Source: Planomicrobium sp. CPCC 101110 (GTDB taxonomy: Bacteria > Bacillota > Bacilli > Bacillales_A > Planococcaceae). Taken from it: a stretch of DNA of 64,000 nt. The notes beneath the pieces were generated by a model. The model saw only the letters and a program-made list of their open reading frames with translations, did not search any database and was not told the DNA's origin. Of this stretch, positions 10,192 through 19,644 are shown piece by piece. A program made the position numbers and the translations under genes. The DNA lies in assembly GCF_007859395.1 (NCBI RefSeq), contig NZ_VOHD01000012.1, positions 1 through 64,000 on the forward strand, in the 5' to 3' direction. The stretch's first letter is position 1. Every line of letters begins with the position of its first letter.

Positions 10192-11253
10192 GTGTCAAAA
10201 GCATATGAAAAAGCAGGCGTTAATATCGAAGCGGGCTATGAAGCAGTCAACCGCATGAAATCCCATGTGGAAAGAACAGCACGAAAAGGCTTAATGGGGG
10301 CATTCGGAGGATTTGGCGGCATGTTCGATTTGTCGGCGCTCGACTTGAAAGAACCGGTTTTGGTATCCGGAACGGACGGAGTCGGAACAAAATTAAAGCT
10401 TGCTTTCATGGCGGACAAGCACGATTCGATCGGTATTGATTGCGTTGCAATGTGCGTCAACGATATCGTGGCACAAGGTGCAGAACCGTTGTTTTTCCTT
10501 GATTATATTGCAGTCGGCAAAGCGGTGCCGGAAAAAATCGAGCAAATTGTCAAAGGCGTGGCAGATGGCTGCGTCGAAGCCGGCGCTGCATTGATCGGCG
10601 GTGAAACGGCAGAGATGCCGGGGCTTTATGAAGAAGACGAATACGACATTGCCGGTTTTGCGGTTGGCGCTGCGGAGAAATCCAAAATTGTCACAGGCGA
10701 AAACATCCAAGCGGGTGACGTGCTGATCGGACTAGCTTCAAGCGGCATCCATTCGAATGGCTACTCGCTTGTCCGCCAGATTGTTTTTGAAGATAACAAT
10801 TTTACGCTGAACCAGGCAGTGGAAGGCTATGAAGCGTTAGGCGCTCTTGGCGATGTGCTGTTGACGCCTACAAAAATATACGCCAAGGCAGTTGCTGCGG
10901 TGTCAAAAGACATTCACGTCCACGGTATGGCGCATGTAACGGGCGGCGGATTTATCGAAAACATTCCGCGGATGATGCCAGCGGGACTAGGAGCGGAAAT
11001 TCAGCTGGGCAGCTGGCCGGTGCTTGATGTTTTTAACTTATTGAAAGAAAAAGGAAATCTCGCAGACCGGGATCTGTATTCGGTTTTCAATATGGGCATC
11101 GGCTTTGTCTTGGCTGTTGCACCTGAAGATGCGGACCGTGTATTGGATGCGGTAACTTCAAATGGTGAGCAAGCGTTTATCATCGGTCGAGTTTCTGAGG
11201 CAGCGGGTGTTCAATTTTCTGGTGAACAGGACGGCAGCTTACATGGCAACTAA
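10192..11253 (+). CDS. purM: AIR synthase PurM
   Basis: PurM (353 residues) closes the imidazole ring of FGAM to give AIR, using ATP. Typical blocks: '[13 protein letters not shown]', '[22 protein letters not shown]', and '[14 protein letters not shown]' in the C-terminal domain. The start is GTG at 10192 after AGGAGG. The 3' end overlaps purN by 11 bases. Confidence 0.97.
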   Translation: MSKAYEKAGVNIEAGYEAVNRMKSHVERTARKGLMGAFGGFGGMFDLSALDLKEPVLVSGTDGVGTKLKLAFMADKHDSIGIDCVAMCVNDIVAQGAEPLFFLDYIAVGKAVPEKIEQIVKGVADGCVEAGAALIGGETAEMPGLYEEDEYDIAGFAVGAAEKSKIVTGENIQAGDVLIGLASSGIHSNGYSLVRQIVFEDNNFTLNQAVEGYEALGALGDVLLTPTKIYAKAVAAVSKDIHVHGMAHVTGGGFIENIPRMMPAGLGAEIQLGSWPVLDVFNLLKEKGNLADRDLYSVFNMGIGFVLAVAPEDADRVLDAVTSNGEQAFIIGRVSEAAGVQFSGEQDGSLHGN

Positions 11254-11815
11254 ACCAAAAATCGCCGTTTTCGCTTCAGGGAACGGCTCTAATTTTCAGG
11301 CGATTGCAGACGCAATCCAAACGGGCAAGCTTAATGCGGAACTTGCGCTTGTAGTGACCGACCGCCCGGAGGCATTTGTAGTCGAACGGGCAAGACGACT
11401 TGGAATCGAGTCGTTTTCTTTTGTTCCGGCCCAATTTGATTCCAAAGGGCTGTATGAAGAAATGCTGAAAGAAAAACTCGTAGAATACGGGGTAGAATGG
11501 ATTGTTCTTGCAGGATATATGCGTTTGATTGGGCCGGTGTTGCTTGAGGCGTATGACAACCGGATCGTAAATATCCATCCGTCTCTTTTGCCGGCTTTCC
11601 CTGGCAAGGACGCCATTGGACAGACAATAGCGTCGGGAGCGGAGATGGCAGGCGTCACAGTTCATTTTGTGGATGCCGGAATGGACACCGGATCAATCAT
11701 TTCCCAAAAATCGTTTCCGATTGAAGGCCGTGACAGGGCGGCAGTAGAAGCGGAAATCCATAAGCTGGAGCATGAGCTGTATCCGGCGACGCTTCAGGAA
11801 TTGTTCGCCAGGTAA
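11243..11815 (+). CDS. purN: GAR transformylase PurN
   Basis: PurN (190 residues) formylates GAR using 10-formyltetrahydrofolate. The catalytic set is Asn110, His112 and Asp148, seen in '[12 protein letters not shown]' and 'DAGMDTG'. The N-terminal '[13 protein letters not shown]' binds the phosphate. I start at ATG 11243, inside purM, because [15 protein letters not shown] matches the family N-terminus; an upstream TTG/ATG in the same frame would add residues encoded by purM sequence. Confidence 0.96.
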   Translation: MATKPKIAVFASGNGSNFQAIADAIQTGKLNAELALVVTDRPEAFVVERARRLGIESFSFVPAQFDSKGLYEEMLKEKLVEYGVEWIVLAGYMRLIGPVLLEAYDNRIVNIHPSLLPAFPGKDAIGQTIASGAEMAGVTVHFVDAGMDTGSIISQKSFPIEGRDRAAVEAEIHKLEHELYPATLQELFAR

Positions 11816-11966
11816 GGTGTTCCAACCCATTTTGGTGATCCACCGCTTTCTGCGCCAAAGCACGGGTTTTAGGCCGGTGCTTTGCGGAGGAGCGGTCTGC
11901 AATGGATTTTTTACTCGAAGAGCACTGAATTGATGGCTATTAATTCAACATACAGGAGGACTTATA
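11816..11966 (+). other. Unusual gap in the purine operon with two hairpins
   Basis: Every other junction from purE to purM overlaps or is short, but 151 bases separate purN from purH. The gap holds a hairpin (CAAAGCAC..GTGCTTTG, about 11853-11885, one bulge) and a second one (TGAATTGAT..ATTAATTCA, about 11928-11949). Neither has a T run, so they are not ordinary terminators. No coding region or clear promoter is seen; purH has its own AGGAGG. Confidence 0.5.
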
Positions 11967-13502
11967 GTGCAAAAAAGAGCGTTATTGAGTGTATCGGACA
12001 AATCAGGGATTTTGGATTTTGCTAAAGAGCTTGAAAAGATGGGCTATGAAATTTTATCGACAGGCGGCACCAAGCGCTTTTTGGAAGACAATGGCGTCGC
12101 GATCACCGCTGTCGATGAAGTGACAAAATTCCCTGAAATTCTTGGCGGCCGCGTTAAGACGCTTCATCCGCTGGTTCACGGCGGATTGCTTGCGAAAGCG
12201 GACGACCCGGAGCATCAGCGTGAAATGGCTGAAAATGGCATTGCCCCAATTGATGTCGTGTGCGTCAACTTGTATCCATTCCGCGAAACGATTGCAAAAC
12301 CGGACGTAACAGTGGAAGATGCCATCGAAAACATTGATATCGGCGGACCGACGATGCTCCGTTCAGCTGCGAAAAATCACGCGTATGTGGCAGTTATCGT
12401 TGATGCTTCGGATTATGAAGCGGTCTTGGTCGAACTTCGTGAACAAAACGGCACAACAGCCGAAACACGCCGCCGCCTTGCCGCAAAAGTCTTCCGCCAC
12501 ACAGCAGCGTACGATTCTTACATATCCAATTATTTGACTGAACTTACGGGAGAGGAATACCCGGATCAATTGACCCTTACATATGAATTGAACCAGTCGC
12601 TTCGCTATGGGGAGAACCCGCACCAAAAAGCGGCTTTTTACCGCAGTCCGCTCGGTTCTGATTTTTCGATTGCTAACGCAGACCAATTGCACGGCAAAGA
12701 GTTGTCGTATAATAATATTCAAGACGCCAACGCGGCGCTTCAGATCATCAAAGAGTTCACAATGCCTGCTGCTGTTGCGGTCAAGCATATGAACCCTTGT
12801 GGCGCAGGCACAGGCGAAACAATCAGTGAAGCTTTCGCCAAAGCTTATGAAGCGGATGCTACGTCGATTTTCGGCGGAATCGTCGCGTTGAACCGGGAAG
12901 TGGATGAGGATACGGCTCGGCAATTGGCCGGCATCTTCCTGGAAATTGTTATCGCTCCGGCTTTCACGGCAGAAGCTTTTGAAATACTTACACAAAAGAA
13001 AAATATCCGCCTGTTGACAATACCATTCGAATGGGCGAAAAAAGATCGCTGGAACATAGTGACTGTCGAAGGCGGCCTTCTTGTCCAGCAGCCGGATGAG
13101 CTGGGATATGAAGATGCTGAAATTCAAGTAGTGACAGAACGCCAGCCGACAGAAGCTGAACTCGAAGCGCTGAAACTTGGTTGGAACGTTGTAAAGCACG
13201 TTAAATCGAATGCCATTGTTGTTTGCGATGCAGATATGACGCTTGGCATCGGTGCAGGACAGATGAATCGCGTCGGTTCTGCTAAAATCGCCCTTGAGCA
13301 GGCGGGAGAACGGGCACAAGGGGCTGTTATGGCATCTGATGCGTTTTTCCCGATGTCCGATACAGTGGAAGCTGCAGCGAAAGCTGGCATCAAAGCGATC
13401 ATCCAGCCGGGCGGTTCGAAAAAAGACCAAGAGTCGATCGACAAAGCGAACGAATTCGGTATTGCCATGGTCTTTACGGGCGTTCGTCATTTCAAACACT
13501 AA
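11967..13502 (+). CDS. purH: Bifunctional AICAR transformylase / IMP cyclohydrolase PurH
   Basis: PurH (511 residues) carries out the last two steps to IMP. The N-terminal MGS-like cyclohydrolase domain (about 1-195) has '[13 protein letters not shown]' and '[13 protein letters not shown]'. The C-terminal transformylase domain has '[13 protein letters not shown]' and '[10 protein letters not shown]', whose Lys-His pair is catalytic. It starts with GTG after AGGAGG. Length is normal (511-513 in Bacillus). Confidence 0.97.
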   Translation: MQKRALLSVSDKSGILDFAKELEKMGYEILSTGGTKRFLEDNGVAITAVDEVTKFPEILGGRVKTLHPLVHGGLLAKADDPEHQREMAENGIAPIDVVCVNLYPFRETIAKPDVTVEDAIENIDIGGPTMLRSAAKNHAYVAVIVDASDYEAVLVELREQNGTTAETRRRLAAKVFRHTAAYDSYISNYLTELTGEEYPDQLTLTYELNQSLRYGENPHQKAAFYRSPLGSDFSIANADQLHGKELSYNNIQDANAALQIIKEFTMPAAVAVKHMNPCGAGTGETISEAFAKAYEADATSIFGGIVALNREVDEDTARQLAGIFLEIVIAPAFTAEAFEILTQKKNIRLLTIPFEWAKKDRWNIVTVEGGLLVQQPDELGYEDAEIQVVTERQPTEAELEALKLGWNVVKHVKSNAIVVCDADMTLGIGAGQMNRVGSAKIALEQAGERAQGAVMASDAFFPMSDTVEAAAKAGIKAIIQPGGSKKDQESIDKANEFGIAMVFTGVRHFKH

Positions 13503-13517
13503 GCGAGGTGGATCTAT

Positions 13518-14774
13518 ATGAAGGTATTGGTCATTGGCCGTGGCGGCAGAGAACACGCTATCGTTAGGCAATTTTCCCGTTCTTCTGCTGTGGAGCGCGT
13601 CTATGCGGCTCCAGGCAACGATGGAATGGAAACAGAAGCAGAGCTGGTGGCAATCGATGAAATGGATTTTAGCGCATTGGCGGATTTCGTCGAAGCAAAT
13701 GAAATCAATTTTACGTTTGTCGGTCCGGAACAGCCGCTTGCCGAAGGCATAGTCGACTTTTTCCATGAAAGAAATCTGCTGATTTTCGGCCCTTCAAAAG
13801 CTGCTGCGCAAATCGAAGGCAGCAAAGCATTCGCAAAAGAATTGATGAAGAAGTATGAGATTCCGACCGCTGCTTATGAAACGTTCACAGAAGCTGAACC
13901 GGCTATAGCATTTATCCGCAAACACGGGGCGCCGATTGTTATAAAAGCGGATGGCTTGGCTGCCGGCAAAGGCGTAGTTGTCGCAATGACAGAAGGCGAA
14001 GCCATAGCCGCTGTCACTGATATGCTGGAAGATGCGAAATTCGGAAGCTCCGGTTCGAAAGTTGTGATTGAAGAATTCCTGGCAGGCGAAGAATTCTCGT
14101 TCATGTCATTTGTCCAGGACGGCGGAATTTACCCGATGCCTATTTCCCAAGACCATAAAAGGGCATACGACGGCGACCGTGGACCGAATACAGGAGGCAT
14201 GGGAGCTTATTCACCGGTTCCACAGATTCCTGAGTCTGTTGTTAGCGAAACGTTCGAGCGCATTGTCCAACCGGCGGTCGAAGCAATGCAGAAAGAAGGC
14301 ACTCCGTTCAATGGGATTTTATATGCCGGCATCATCTTGACCGAAGATGGCCCGAAAGTGATTGAATTCAATGCGCGCTTCGGCGATCCGGAAACGCAAG
14401 TCGTGCTTCCCCGGATGGCATCCGATTTTGCCGAGTTTATCCATGCTATTCTAGGCGGCGGCGATTATTCTCTGGAGTGGGATGAACGGGCGATTCTTGG
14501 TGTTGTAGTGGCAAGCGAAGGCTACCCCGGAGCAGTGGAAAAAGGCCATGCGCTTCCCGATCTATCTGAATTGCAGGGTGTGGAAATCACCCATGCCGGA
14601 ACCAAGAGGGAGAAAAACGGATTTGTCGGCAATGGCGGCCGCGTATTGCTTGTGTCTGCAGCCGGAACATCGATACAGGATGCCCAGGAAAATGTCTATA
14701 AGCAATTGGGACGCCTTCAATGGAATCAGTTTTTCTTTCGTTCGGATATTGGTTGGCGAGCAAAACAATCGTAA
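13518..14774 (+). CDS. purD: GAR synthetase PurD
   Basis: PurD (418 residues) ligates glycine to phosphoribosylamine with ATP. It is an ATP-grasp enzyme with 'VLVIGRGGREHAIV' at the N-terminus, 'IKADGLAAGKGVVVA' in the ATP-binding loop and 'FNARFGDPETQVVLPRM' for metal binding. It is the last gene of the operon; the protein runs intact to the usual '...FFFRSDIGWRAK' end. A strong terminator follows. Confidence 0.97.
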   Translation: MKVLVIGRGGREHAIVRQFSRSSAVERVYAAPGNDGMETEAELVAIDEMDFSALADFVEANEINFTFVGPEQPLAEGIVDFFHERNLLIFGPSKAAAQIEGSKAFAKELMKKYEIPTAAYETFTEAEPAIAFIRKHGAPIVIKADGLAAGKGVVVAMTEGEAIAAVTDMLEDAKFGSSGSKVVIEEFLAGEEFSFMSFVQDGGIYPMPISQDHKRAYDGDRGPNTGGMGAYSPVPQIPESVVSETFERIVQPAVEAMQKEGTPFNGILYAGIILTEDGPKVIEFNARFGDPETQVVLPRMASDFAEFIHAILGGGDYSLEWDERAILGVVVASEGYPGAVEKGHALPDLSELQGVEITHAGTKREKNGFVGNGGRVLLVSAAGTSIQDAQENVYKQLGRLQWNQFFFRSDIGWRAKQS

Positions 14775-14813
14775 ATCAGGGGTAAAAATGATATAATTAT
14801 TTTATAAGATTAG

Positions 14814-14855
14814 AAATGGCACAAGTTCCTATGGATTTGTGCCATTTTGTTTTAT
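14814..14855 (+). terminator. Terminator of the purine operon
   Basis: AAATGGCACAA (14814-14824) pairs perfectly with TTGTGCCATTT (14837-14847), followed by TGTTTTATT. It lies 40 bases after purD and closes the 12-gene transcript. Confidence 0.92.
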
Positions 14856-14989
14856 TCCTCAGCCAATTGGGTATAGATTTAAGTTAAATTATAAACGGCC
14901 CACAGTTACCTCTATCCACTCTCCAGAACGACACGGCCTTGATAGGCTGAAAGGTTAGCGCATTTTTTTAATTTGAAGGGAGCAATTTG

Positions 14990-15580
14990 ATGAATTGGTA
15001 TGAAAAGTTGAATCAGTATTTTCCGGTAGAAGAAATGAAATCAAAAGAGCATATGGAGATGTTGCTGAAAGAAAAAGGCAATGTCTATTACAAGGATGAA
15101 GGCCCGCACCATGTACTGATGTACGCCGAGTTCTCAGACTTTTCCTTTGTCGATTATTTGTTCGTTTCTAAAGAGTCCCGCGGCATGGGCCTTGGCAAAA
15201 AGACCTTGCAGATGCTGAAGGATAAAAACAAACCGATCATCCTTGAAGTGGAACCCGTAAAGTATGAAGATACAGATACCGAGAAACGTTTGCGCTTTTA
15301 TGCACGAGAAGGATTTGAACACGCCTCCTCGATCGGCTATTGCCGTCGGTCGGTTGCGACAGGTGAGGAAAATTCAATGGAAATCTTGTACTGGGCTCCA
15401 AACGGCGAAACTGAAGAAGACATTTACGAAGCGATGAAAAAAGCTTACAAAGATATCCATTCCTATAAAGTGGAAGAGCTTTACGGCGAAACGCACGAAC
15501 CAGTGTCGAAAGTCCTCACATACAATGAAGTGGATAAAGAAGATGTTTTGGAACCCTTTATAAATCCAGTTGCAAATTAA
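14990..15580 (+). CDS. GNAT-family N-acetyltransferase
   Basis: A 196-residue protein with a GNAT acetyl-CoA loop 'SRGMGLGKKTL' (Arg64-Gly65-x-Gly67-x-Gly69) after the beta-strand 'FVDYLFVS'. A second motif, 'RLRFYAREGFEH', matches the last GNAT helix. About 70 C-terminal residues extend past the core and are rich in acids. ATG 14990 is preferred to the TTG one codon upstream; GGGAG lies 8 bases before it. The substrate is unknown. It is a single gene bounded by terminators. Confidence 0.8.
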   Translation: MNWYEKLNQYFPVEEMKSKEHMEMLLKEKGNVYYKDEGPHHVLMYAEFSDFSFVDYLFVSKESRGMGLGKKTLQMLKDKNKPIILEVEPVKYEDTDTEKRLRFYAREGFEHASSIGYCRRSVATGEENSMEILYWAPNGETEEDIYEAMKKAYKDIHSYKVEELYGETHEPVSKVLTYNEVDKEDVLEPFINPVAN

Positions 15581-15583
15581 TGG

Positions 15584-15614
15584 AAAATCCACGCCTTGTG
15601 CGTGGATTTTTTGT
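15584..15614 (+). terminator. Terminator after the GNAT gene
   Basis: AAAATCCACGC pairs with GCGTGGATTTT around a 5-base loop, then T run. Confidence 0.9.
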
Positions 15615-15723
15615 GTCAAAAGACGACTGGAATGCTCATTATTTTCCATGTGAAACTGTATTTTCATGCACCTTTATGCTAGTATGTAATGTATTGAAAT
15701 AGTAACAGAAGGAGCGGATAGAA

Positions 15724-17451
15724 GTGAATCCATTATGGAAAAACACTGAACTCAGAGAACAACTGAAAGTGATTACAAAAGAGATAGCTCCGGATCTTGT
15801 TTTGACTAATGCGTATTATTTACATAGCATCTTCAAAAAATGGATGACGGGCAACATCTGGATCAAAGATGACCGTATCGTATATGCGGGGAAAGAAATG
15901 CCGAAAATCGACTCTTCTACTGAAATAGTGAATTTGACAGGAAAGTTTGTCGTTCCGGGATATATTGAGCCTCATGTCCATCCTTATCAATTGTACAACC
16001 CCCAAACGTTTGCAGACTACTCCGCCCAGCGCGGGACAACTGCCTTCCTATCGGACAACTTAGCTTTATTTTTGGCATTAGAAAACGAGAAAGCGTTTTC
16101 ATTGCTGGATCAGCTGAACCACCTGCCTTTTTCTTTTTATTGGTGGACGCGTTTTGATTCGCAGACAGAGCTGAACGAAGAAGACCAGTTATTTACTACA
16201 AAAGCGGTGGGAGAGTGGCTGGATCGGCCGGATGTTTTGCTTGGCGGTGAATTGACGGGCTGGCCGAAACTGCTGGCTGGGGATGACCAGATGCTGTATT
16301 GGATTCAACAGGCGAAAATAGGATTGAAAAAAATTGAAGGGCATTTCCCGGGGGCTTCTGAGAAAACGCTGGCCCGCATGAGGCTGCTCGGAGCAGACGG
16401 AGACCATGAAGCGATGACGGCCGAAGAAGTGGAGATGCGCTTGCTTCATGGCTATGGCGTCACACTTCGCCATTCATCGATTCGTCCGGATCTCCCGGCC
16501 CTTTTGAAAGGGATTATCGAGAAGGATATCGGTGTTTTTGACAAGCTGATGATGACGACAGACGGTTCGACCCCTTCCTTCCATGTGGACGGAATCATGG
16601 ATTTATGCATAAAAATCGCATTGGAGGCGGGGGTTCCGGCAATTGATGCATATTTGATGGCTTCTTATAACGTTGCCAGATATTACAACGTAACAAGCCT
16701 TCATGGAGTTATCGCAACAGGACGGTATGCGAATTTGAACATCCTCGATTCACTGGAAAATCCAGTCCCGTCCGGAGTTATATCAAAAGGCGTCTGGCTG
16801 AAAAAAGAAGGGGAAAAAACGCAAGCGCTCCCGAAAATCGACTGGTCGGCCATGCCTGATCTTGAATTGGATTTTGAATTGACAGAAGACGATTTTCAAT
16901 TTTCGATGCCATTCGGACTGGAAATGGTCAATGATGTCATTACAAAACCTTATTCAGTGAGCGTCGACACCAATAACGGGAATTTATCGGCTGACCATGA
17001 AGAAAGCTTTCTTATGCTGCTCGACAAACAGGGCAAATGGCGTGTCAATACGCTTATAAAAGGATTCGCCACCAACGTAAGCGGATTTGCTTCATCCTAC
17101 AGCAATACAGGCGATATCATTTTGATCGGCAAAAACCGGGAGGATATGTGGGAAGCCTTTAACCAGATGAAGCTTATGCAGGGAGGGATCGTCCTTGTAG
17201 AAAACAAAGAAACAGTTTGTTCAATGCCGCTTCCGATTGGTGGAATCATGTCGAATCTGCCGATGGAACAATTGATTGAACAAGAACGGGAATTGAAGGC
17301 GGCTTTGAAAGAACGAGGATATACAAAAGGCGATGCAATTTATACGCTCCTGTTTCTGCAGGCGACCCATTTGCCGTATATCCGGGTCACGCAAAAAGGA
17401 ATCTATGACGTTATGAACAAAAAAACTTTGTTCCCTTCATTCATGAGGTAG
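15724..17451 (+). CDS. yerA: Adenine deaminase-like amidohydrolase (YerA)
   Basis: A 575-residue amidohydrolase of the adenine deaminase subfamily. The metal-binding 'EPHVHPYQL' gives His84 and His86, and later blocks 'GELTGWPK', 'HSSIRPDLPALLKG' and 'MTTDGSTPS' carry further expected ligands. It matches the position and length of YerA (580 residues) in B. subtilis. Known adenine deaminases make hypoxanthine; YerA itself is annotated only as putative. It starts with GTG 15724 after GAAGGAGCG and is followed 4 bases later by yerB. Confidence 0.85.
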   Translation: MNPLWKNTELREQLKVITKEIAPDLVLTNAYYLHSIFKKWMTGNIWIKDDRIVYAGKEMPKIDSSTEIVNLTGKFVVPGYIEPHVHPYQLYNPQTFADYSAQRGTTAFLSDNLALFLALENEKAFSLLDQLNHLPFSFYWWTRFDSQTELNEEDQLFTTKAVGEWLDRPDVLLGGELTGWPKLLAGDDQMLYWIQQAKIGLKKIEGHFPGASEKTLARMRLLGADGDHEAMTAEEVEMRLLHGYGVTLRHSSIRPDLPALLKGIIEKDIGVFDKLMMTTDGSTPSFHVDGIMDLCIKIALEAGVPAIDAYLMASYNVARYYNVTSLHGVIATGRYANLNILDSLENPVPSGVISKGVWLKKEGEKTQALPKIDWSAMPDLELDFELTEDDFQFSMPFGLEMVNDVITKPYSVSVDTNNGNLSADHEESFLMLLDKQGKWRVNTLIKGFATNVSGFASSYSNTGDIILIGKNREDMWEAFNQMKLMQGGIVLVENKETVCSMPLPIGGIMSNLPMEQLIEQERELKAALKERGYTKGDAIYTLLFLQATHLPYIRVTQKGIYDVMNKKTLFPSFMR

Positions 17452-17455
17452 GAAA

Positions 17456-18487
17456 ATGAAAAAATGGACATTGGGCATTCTGGCTATTTTGTTGCTTGTT
17501 GCAGGAGCGGTTTTTTATTTGTCGGACAGCCGGCAGGAACCGGAAAAAGAGCCGGTAAACCCGCCGGCTGAAGGACCGCAGTCATATAAAGCGCCGTTTA
17601 GCGGAATCGAAGGAACCGAGCCGTTCGATAGCCGGCCGATTATGGCCGTCATCAACAATCACCCGGATGCCCGTCCCCAAACCGGTTTGAACGAAGCGGA
17701 TATGGTGTTTGAGATGCTGGCCGAAGGCAGTGTTACACGGTTTCTGGCATTGTATCAAAGCGGATTTCCGGAAGCTGTCGGTCCGGTCCGGAGTGCCAGG
17801 GATTATTTTGTAGAGCTTGCCGCAGGATATGATGGTTTTTTTGTTGCTCATGGCTGGAGCCCGGATGCCAAAGAGCTCCTTGAGGCGGGAGCTGTTGAAC
17901 ATATTAACGGACTCTTCTATGATGGCACACTGTTCGAGCGGTCGACTGATAGAATAGCGCCGCACAATAGCTATATTACTTACGAAAATATCTTGAAAGG
18001 CATGGACGAAGTGCAGGCATCGGCCGATTACAGCAGACGTTCGCCTTATTATTTCTATGACTCAGGGGAAAGTGATAAACTGATGGAACAGGCTTCTGTG
18101 TTGGAAGTTTTGTATGGCACTAGCCAGCAATTCCATAATAAGTTTACATATGATGAAACTGCGGCGCTATACAGCCGTGCTTCTAGAGGAACCGCCACAA
18201 CAGATGCCATTTCCGGTGAACCGATGGAAGTCTCAAACGTTTTGGTTTTCGAAGCGGACCATGAGACGATAGATGAGGAAGGAAGACAATCGATTGACTT
18301 GACGAGCGGCGGCAAAGCGCTCGTCTTTCAAAACGGCGGTGTCCGCGAAGCGGAATGGAGCAACCTGGAAGGGATGCTTGTGCCGACGGATAATGGGGAA
18401 CCCATTGGCCTCATGCCAGGAAAGACATGGATCCACATTGTTCCGGAAGCGCCTGGAATCAGCGGATCGGTTCGCTATTCCCCTTAA
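17456..18487 (+). CDS. yerB: DUF3048 cell-envelope protein (YerB)
   Basis: A 343-residue exported protein. An N-terminal hydrophobic segment ('LGILAILLLVAGAVFYL') is followed by a Pro/Glu-rich linker and the two DUF3048 domains ('RPIMAVINNHPDARPQTGL', 'GPVRSARDYFVEL'). Unlike several relatives annotated as lipoproteins, I see no lipobox cysteine after the hydrophobic stretch, so it is probably anchored by the uncleaved helix. Function is unknown. It lies between yerA and yerC as in B. subtilis. Confidence 0.85.
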   Translation: MKKWTLGILAILLLVAGAVFYLSDSRQEPEKEPVNPPAEGPQSYKAPFSGIEGTEPFDSRPIMAVINNHPDARPQTGLNEADMVFEMLAEGSVTRFLALYQSGFPEAVGPVRSARDYFVELAAGYDGFFVAHGWSPDAKELLEAGAVEHINGLFYDGTLFERSTDRIAPHNSYITYENILKGMDEVQASADYSRRSPYYFYDSGESDKLMEQASVLEVLYGTSQQFHNKFTYDETAALYSRASRGTATTDAISGEPMEVSNVLVFEADHETIDEEGRQSIDLTSGGKALVFQNGGVREAEWSNLEGMLVPTDNGEPIGLMPGKTWIHIVPEAPGISGSVRYSP

Positions 18488-18516
18488 TGGAAACAAAAAA
18501 AGGACGGTGAAGCTAT

Positions 18517-18837
18517 ATGCAGGTCGATAAAATACGGGGCCCTCAAACCGATCAATTAATCGAGGCGATTTTGGCGTTGAAAGACAAGGAAGAGGCATAT
18601 CGCTTCTTTGATGATTTGTGCACGATCAGTGAAATCCAATCGCTGTCCCAGCGGCTGGAAGTCGCCCATATGCTGCGGATGAAAAAAACGTACGAGAAAA
18701 TAAAAAATGAGACAGGGGCAAGCACTGCTACCATATCCCGCGTCCGCCGCTGCCTCAACTATGGCAACGATGCCTACGACGAAATGCTGGGGCGCCTTTA
18801 TCCAGATGAAAAACCATTTCAACTTCCGAAAGACTGA
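18517..18837 (+). CDS. yerC: YerC/YecD-family TrpR-related repressor
   Basis: A 106-residue helical DNA-binding protein of the TrpR-like YerC family. The segment 'CTISEIQSLSQRLEVAHML' and the helix-turn-helix 'KTYEKIKNETGASTATISRVRRCL' are the family marks. The gene follows yerB by 29 bases and is the last gene before a terminator, so yerA-yerB-yerC likely form one unit. Its target is not evident from the window. Confidence 0.9.
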   Translation: MQVDKIRGPQTDQLIEAILALKDKEEAYRFFDDLCTISEIQSLSQRLEVAHMLRMKKTYEKIKNETGASTATISRVRRCLNYGNDAYDEMLGRLYPDEKPFQLPKD

Positions 18838-18843
18838 ACGGAG

Positions 18844-18868
18844 AACCGACTCTGTTCGGTTTTTTTGT
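18844..18868 (+). terminator. Terminator after yerC
   Basis: AACCGA pairs with TCGGTT across a short loop, followed by seven T. The next promoter begins immediately. Confidence 0.8.
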
Positions 18869-18874
18869 TATAAT
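18866..18874 (+). promoter_or_regulatory. Extended -10 promoter of pcrB
   Basis: TGTTATAAT is a perfect extended -10 element at the end of the yerC terminator T run, about 38 bases before the pcrB start. No good -35 is seen, which extended -10 promoters tolerate. Confidence 0.55.
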
Positions 18875-18911
18875 GAGATGATGAAAAAAACGCAAGGTCA
18901 GGTGAATCATT

Positions 18912-19613
18912 TTGGAATTTCAAACGTGGCGCCATGTATTTAAATTAGATCCAGCCAAATCGATTTCCGATGGACATTTGGAACGAATTTGCGAATCCGG
19001 GACTGATGCCATCTTGATTGGCGGAAGCGATGATGTCACACTCGACAATGTCCTCGATTTAATGGCAAGGGTGCGCCGCTATACCGTTCCAGTGGTGCTG
19101 GAAGTCTCGACAATCGATTCCGTGACGCCCGGGTTTGATTTTTATTTTATCCCGACAGTGCTAAACAGCGAAAATCCGCTGTGGATCAAGGGGCTTCACC
19201 ATGAAGCGATCCGCGAGTACGGGGATATCATGGACTGGGAGGAACTGGTTCCAGAAGGATATTGCATACTGAACGCCGACTGCAAGGCAGCGGAAGTGAC
19301 CGAAGCCAAAACCGATCTAGAAGAGGAAGACGTGGTGGCGTATGCCCGGATGGCGGAGCATTTTTTCCGGCTGCCGATTTTTTATCTGGAATACAGCGGC
19401 ATGTATGGCGATATCGGACTGGTTGGACGGGTCAAAGAACAGCTCGAAAAAACAAGGCTGTTTTACGGCGGCGGCATCGACTCGCCACAAAAGGCGCGTG
19501 AAATGGCGGCAGCGGCAGATACAGTAGTAGTGGGGAATATCATTTACGAAAATATAAGCAAAGCGATTGAAACTGTCCAGGCGGTTGCGGAAACAGAACA
19601 ACAATCGCTATAA
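18912..19613 (+). CDS. pcrB: Heptaprenylglyceryl phosphate synthase PcrB
   Basis: PcrB (233 residues) is a TIM-barrel prenyltransferase; the B. subtilis enzyme joins glycerol-1-phosphate and heptaprenyl diphosphate to make an archaeal-type ether lipid. Seen here: 'HVFKLDP' at strand 1, '[12 protein letters not shown]', 'IFYLEYSG' and the phosphate-binding 'FYGGGI' and 'TVVVGNIIY'. The start is TTG 18912, consistent with the homologous N-terminus and an AGGT ribosome site. It sits directly before pcrA, as in most Bacilli. Confidence 0.95.
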   Translation: MEFQTWRHVFKLDPAKSISDGHLERICESGTDAILIGGSDDVTLDNVLDLMARVRRYTVPVVLEVSTIDSVTPGFDFYFIPTVLNSENPLWIKGLHHEAIREYGDIMDWEELVPEGYCILNADCKAAEVTEAKTDLEEEDVVAYARMAEHFFRLPIFYLEYSGMYGDIGLVGRVKEQLEKTRLFYGGGIDSPQKAREMAAAADTVVVGNIIYENISKAIETVQAVAETEQQSL

Positions 19614-19644
19614 TAATAAGAACAATTGTTCGAGGTGGTGCACA

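Noticed and set aside
12363-13766. 467-codon open frame on the minus strand
   Set aside because: It lies fully opposite purH and purD, which have unmistakable protein motifs; it is an antisense shadow with no ribosome site.
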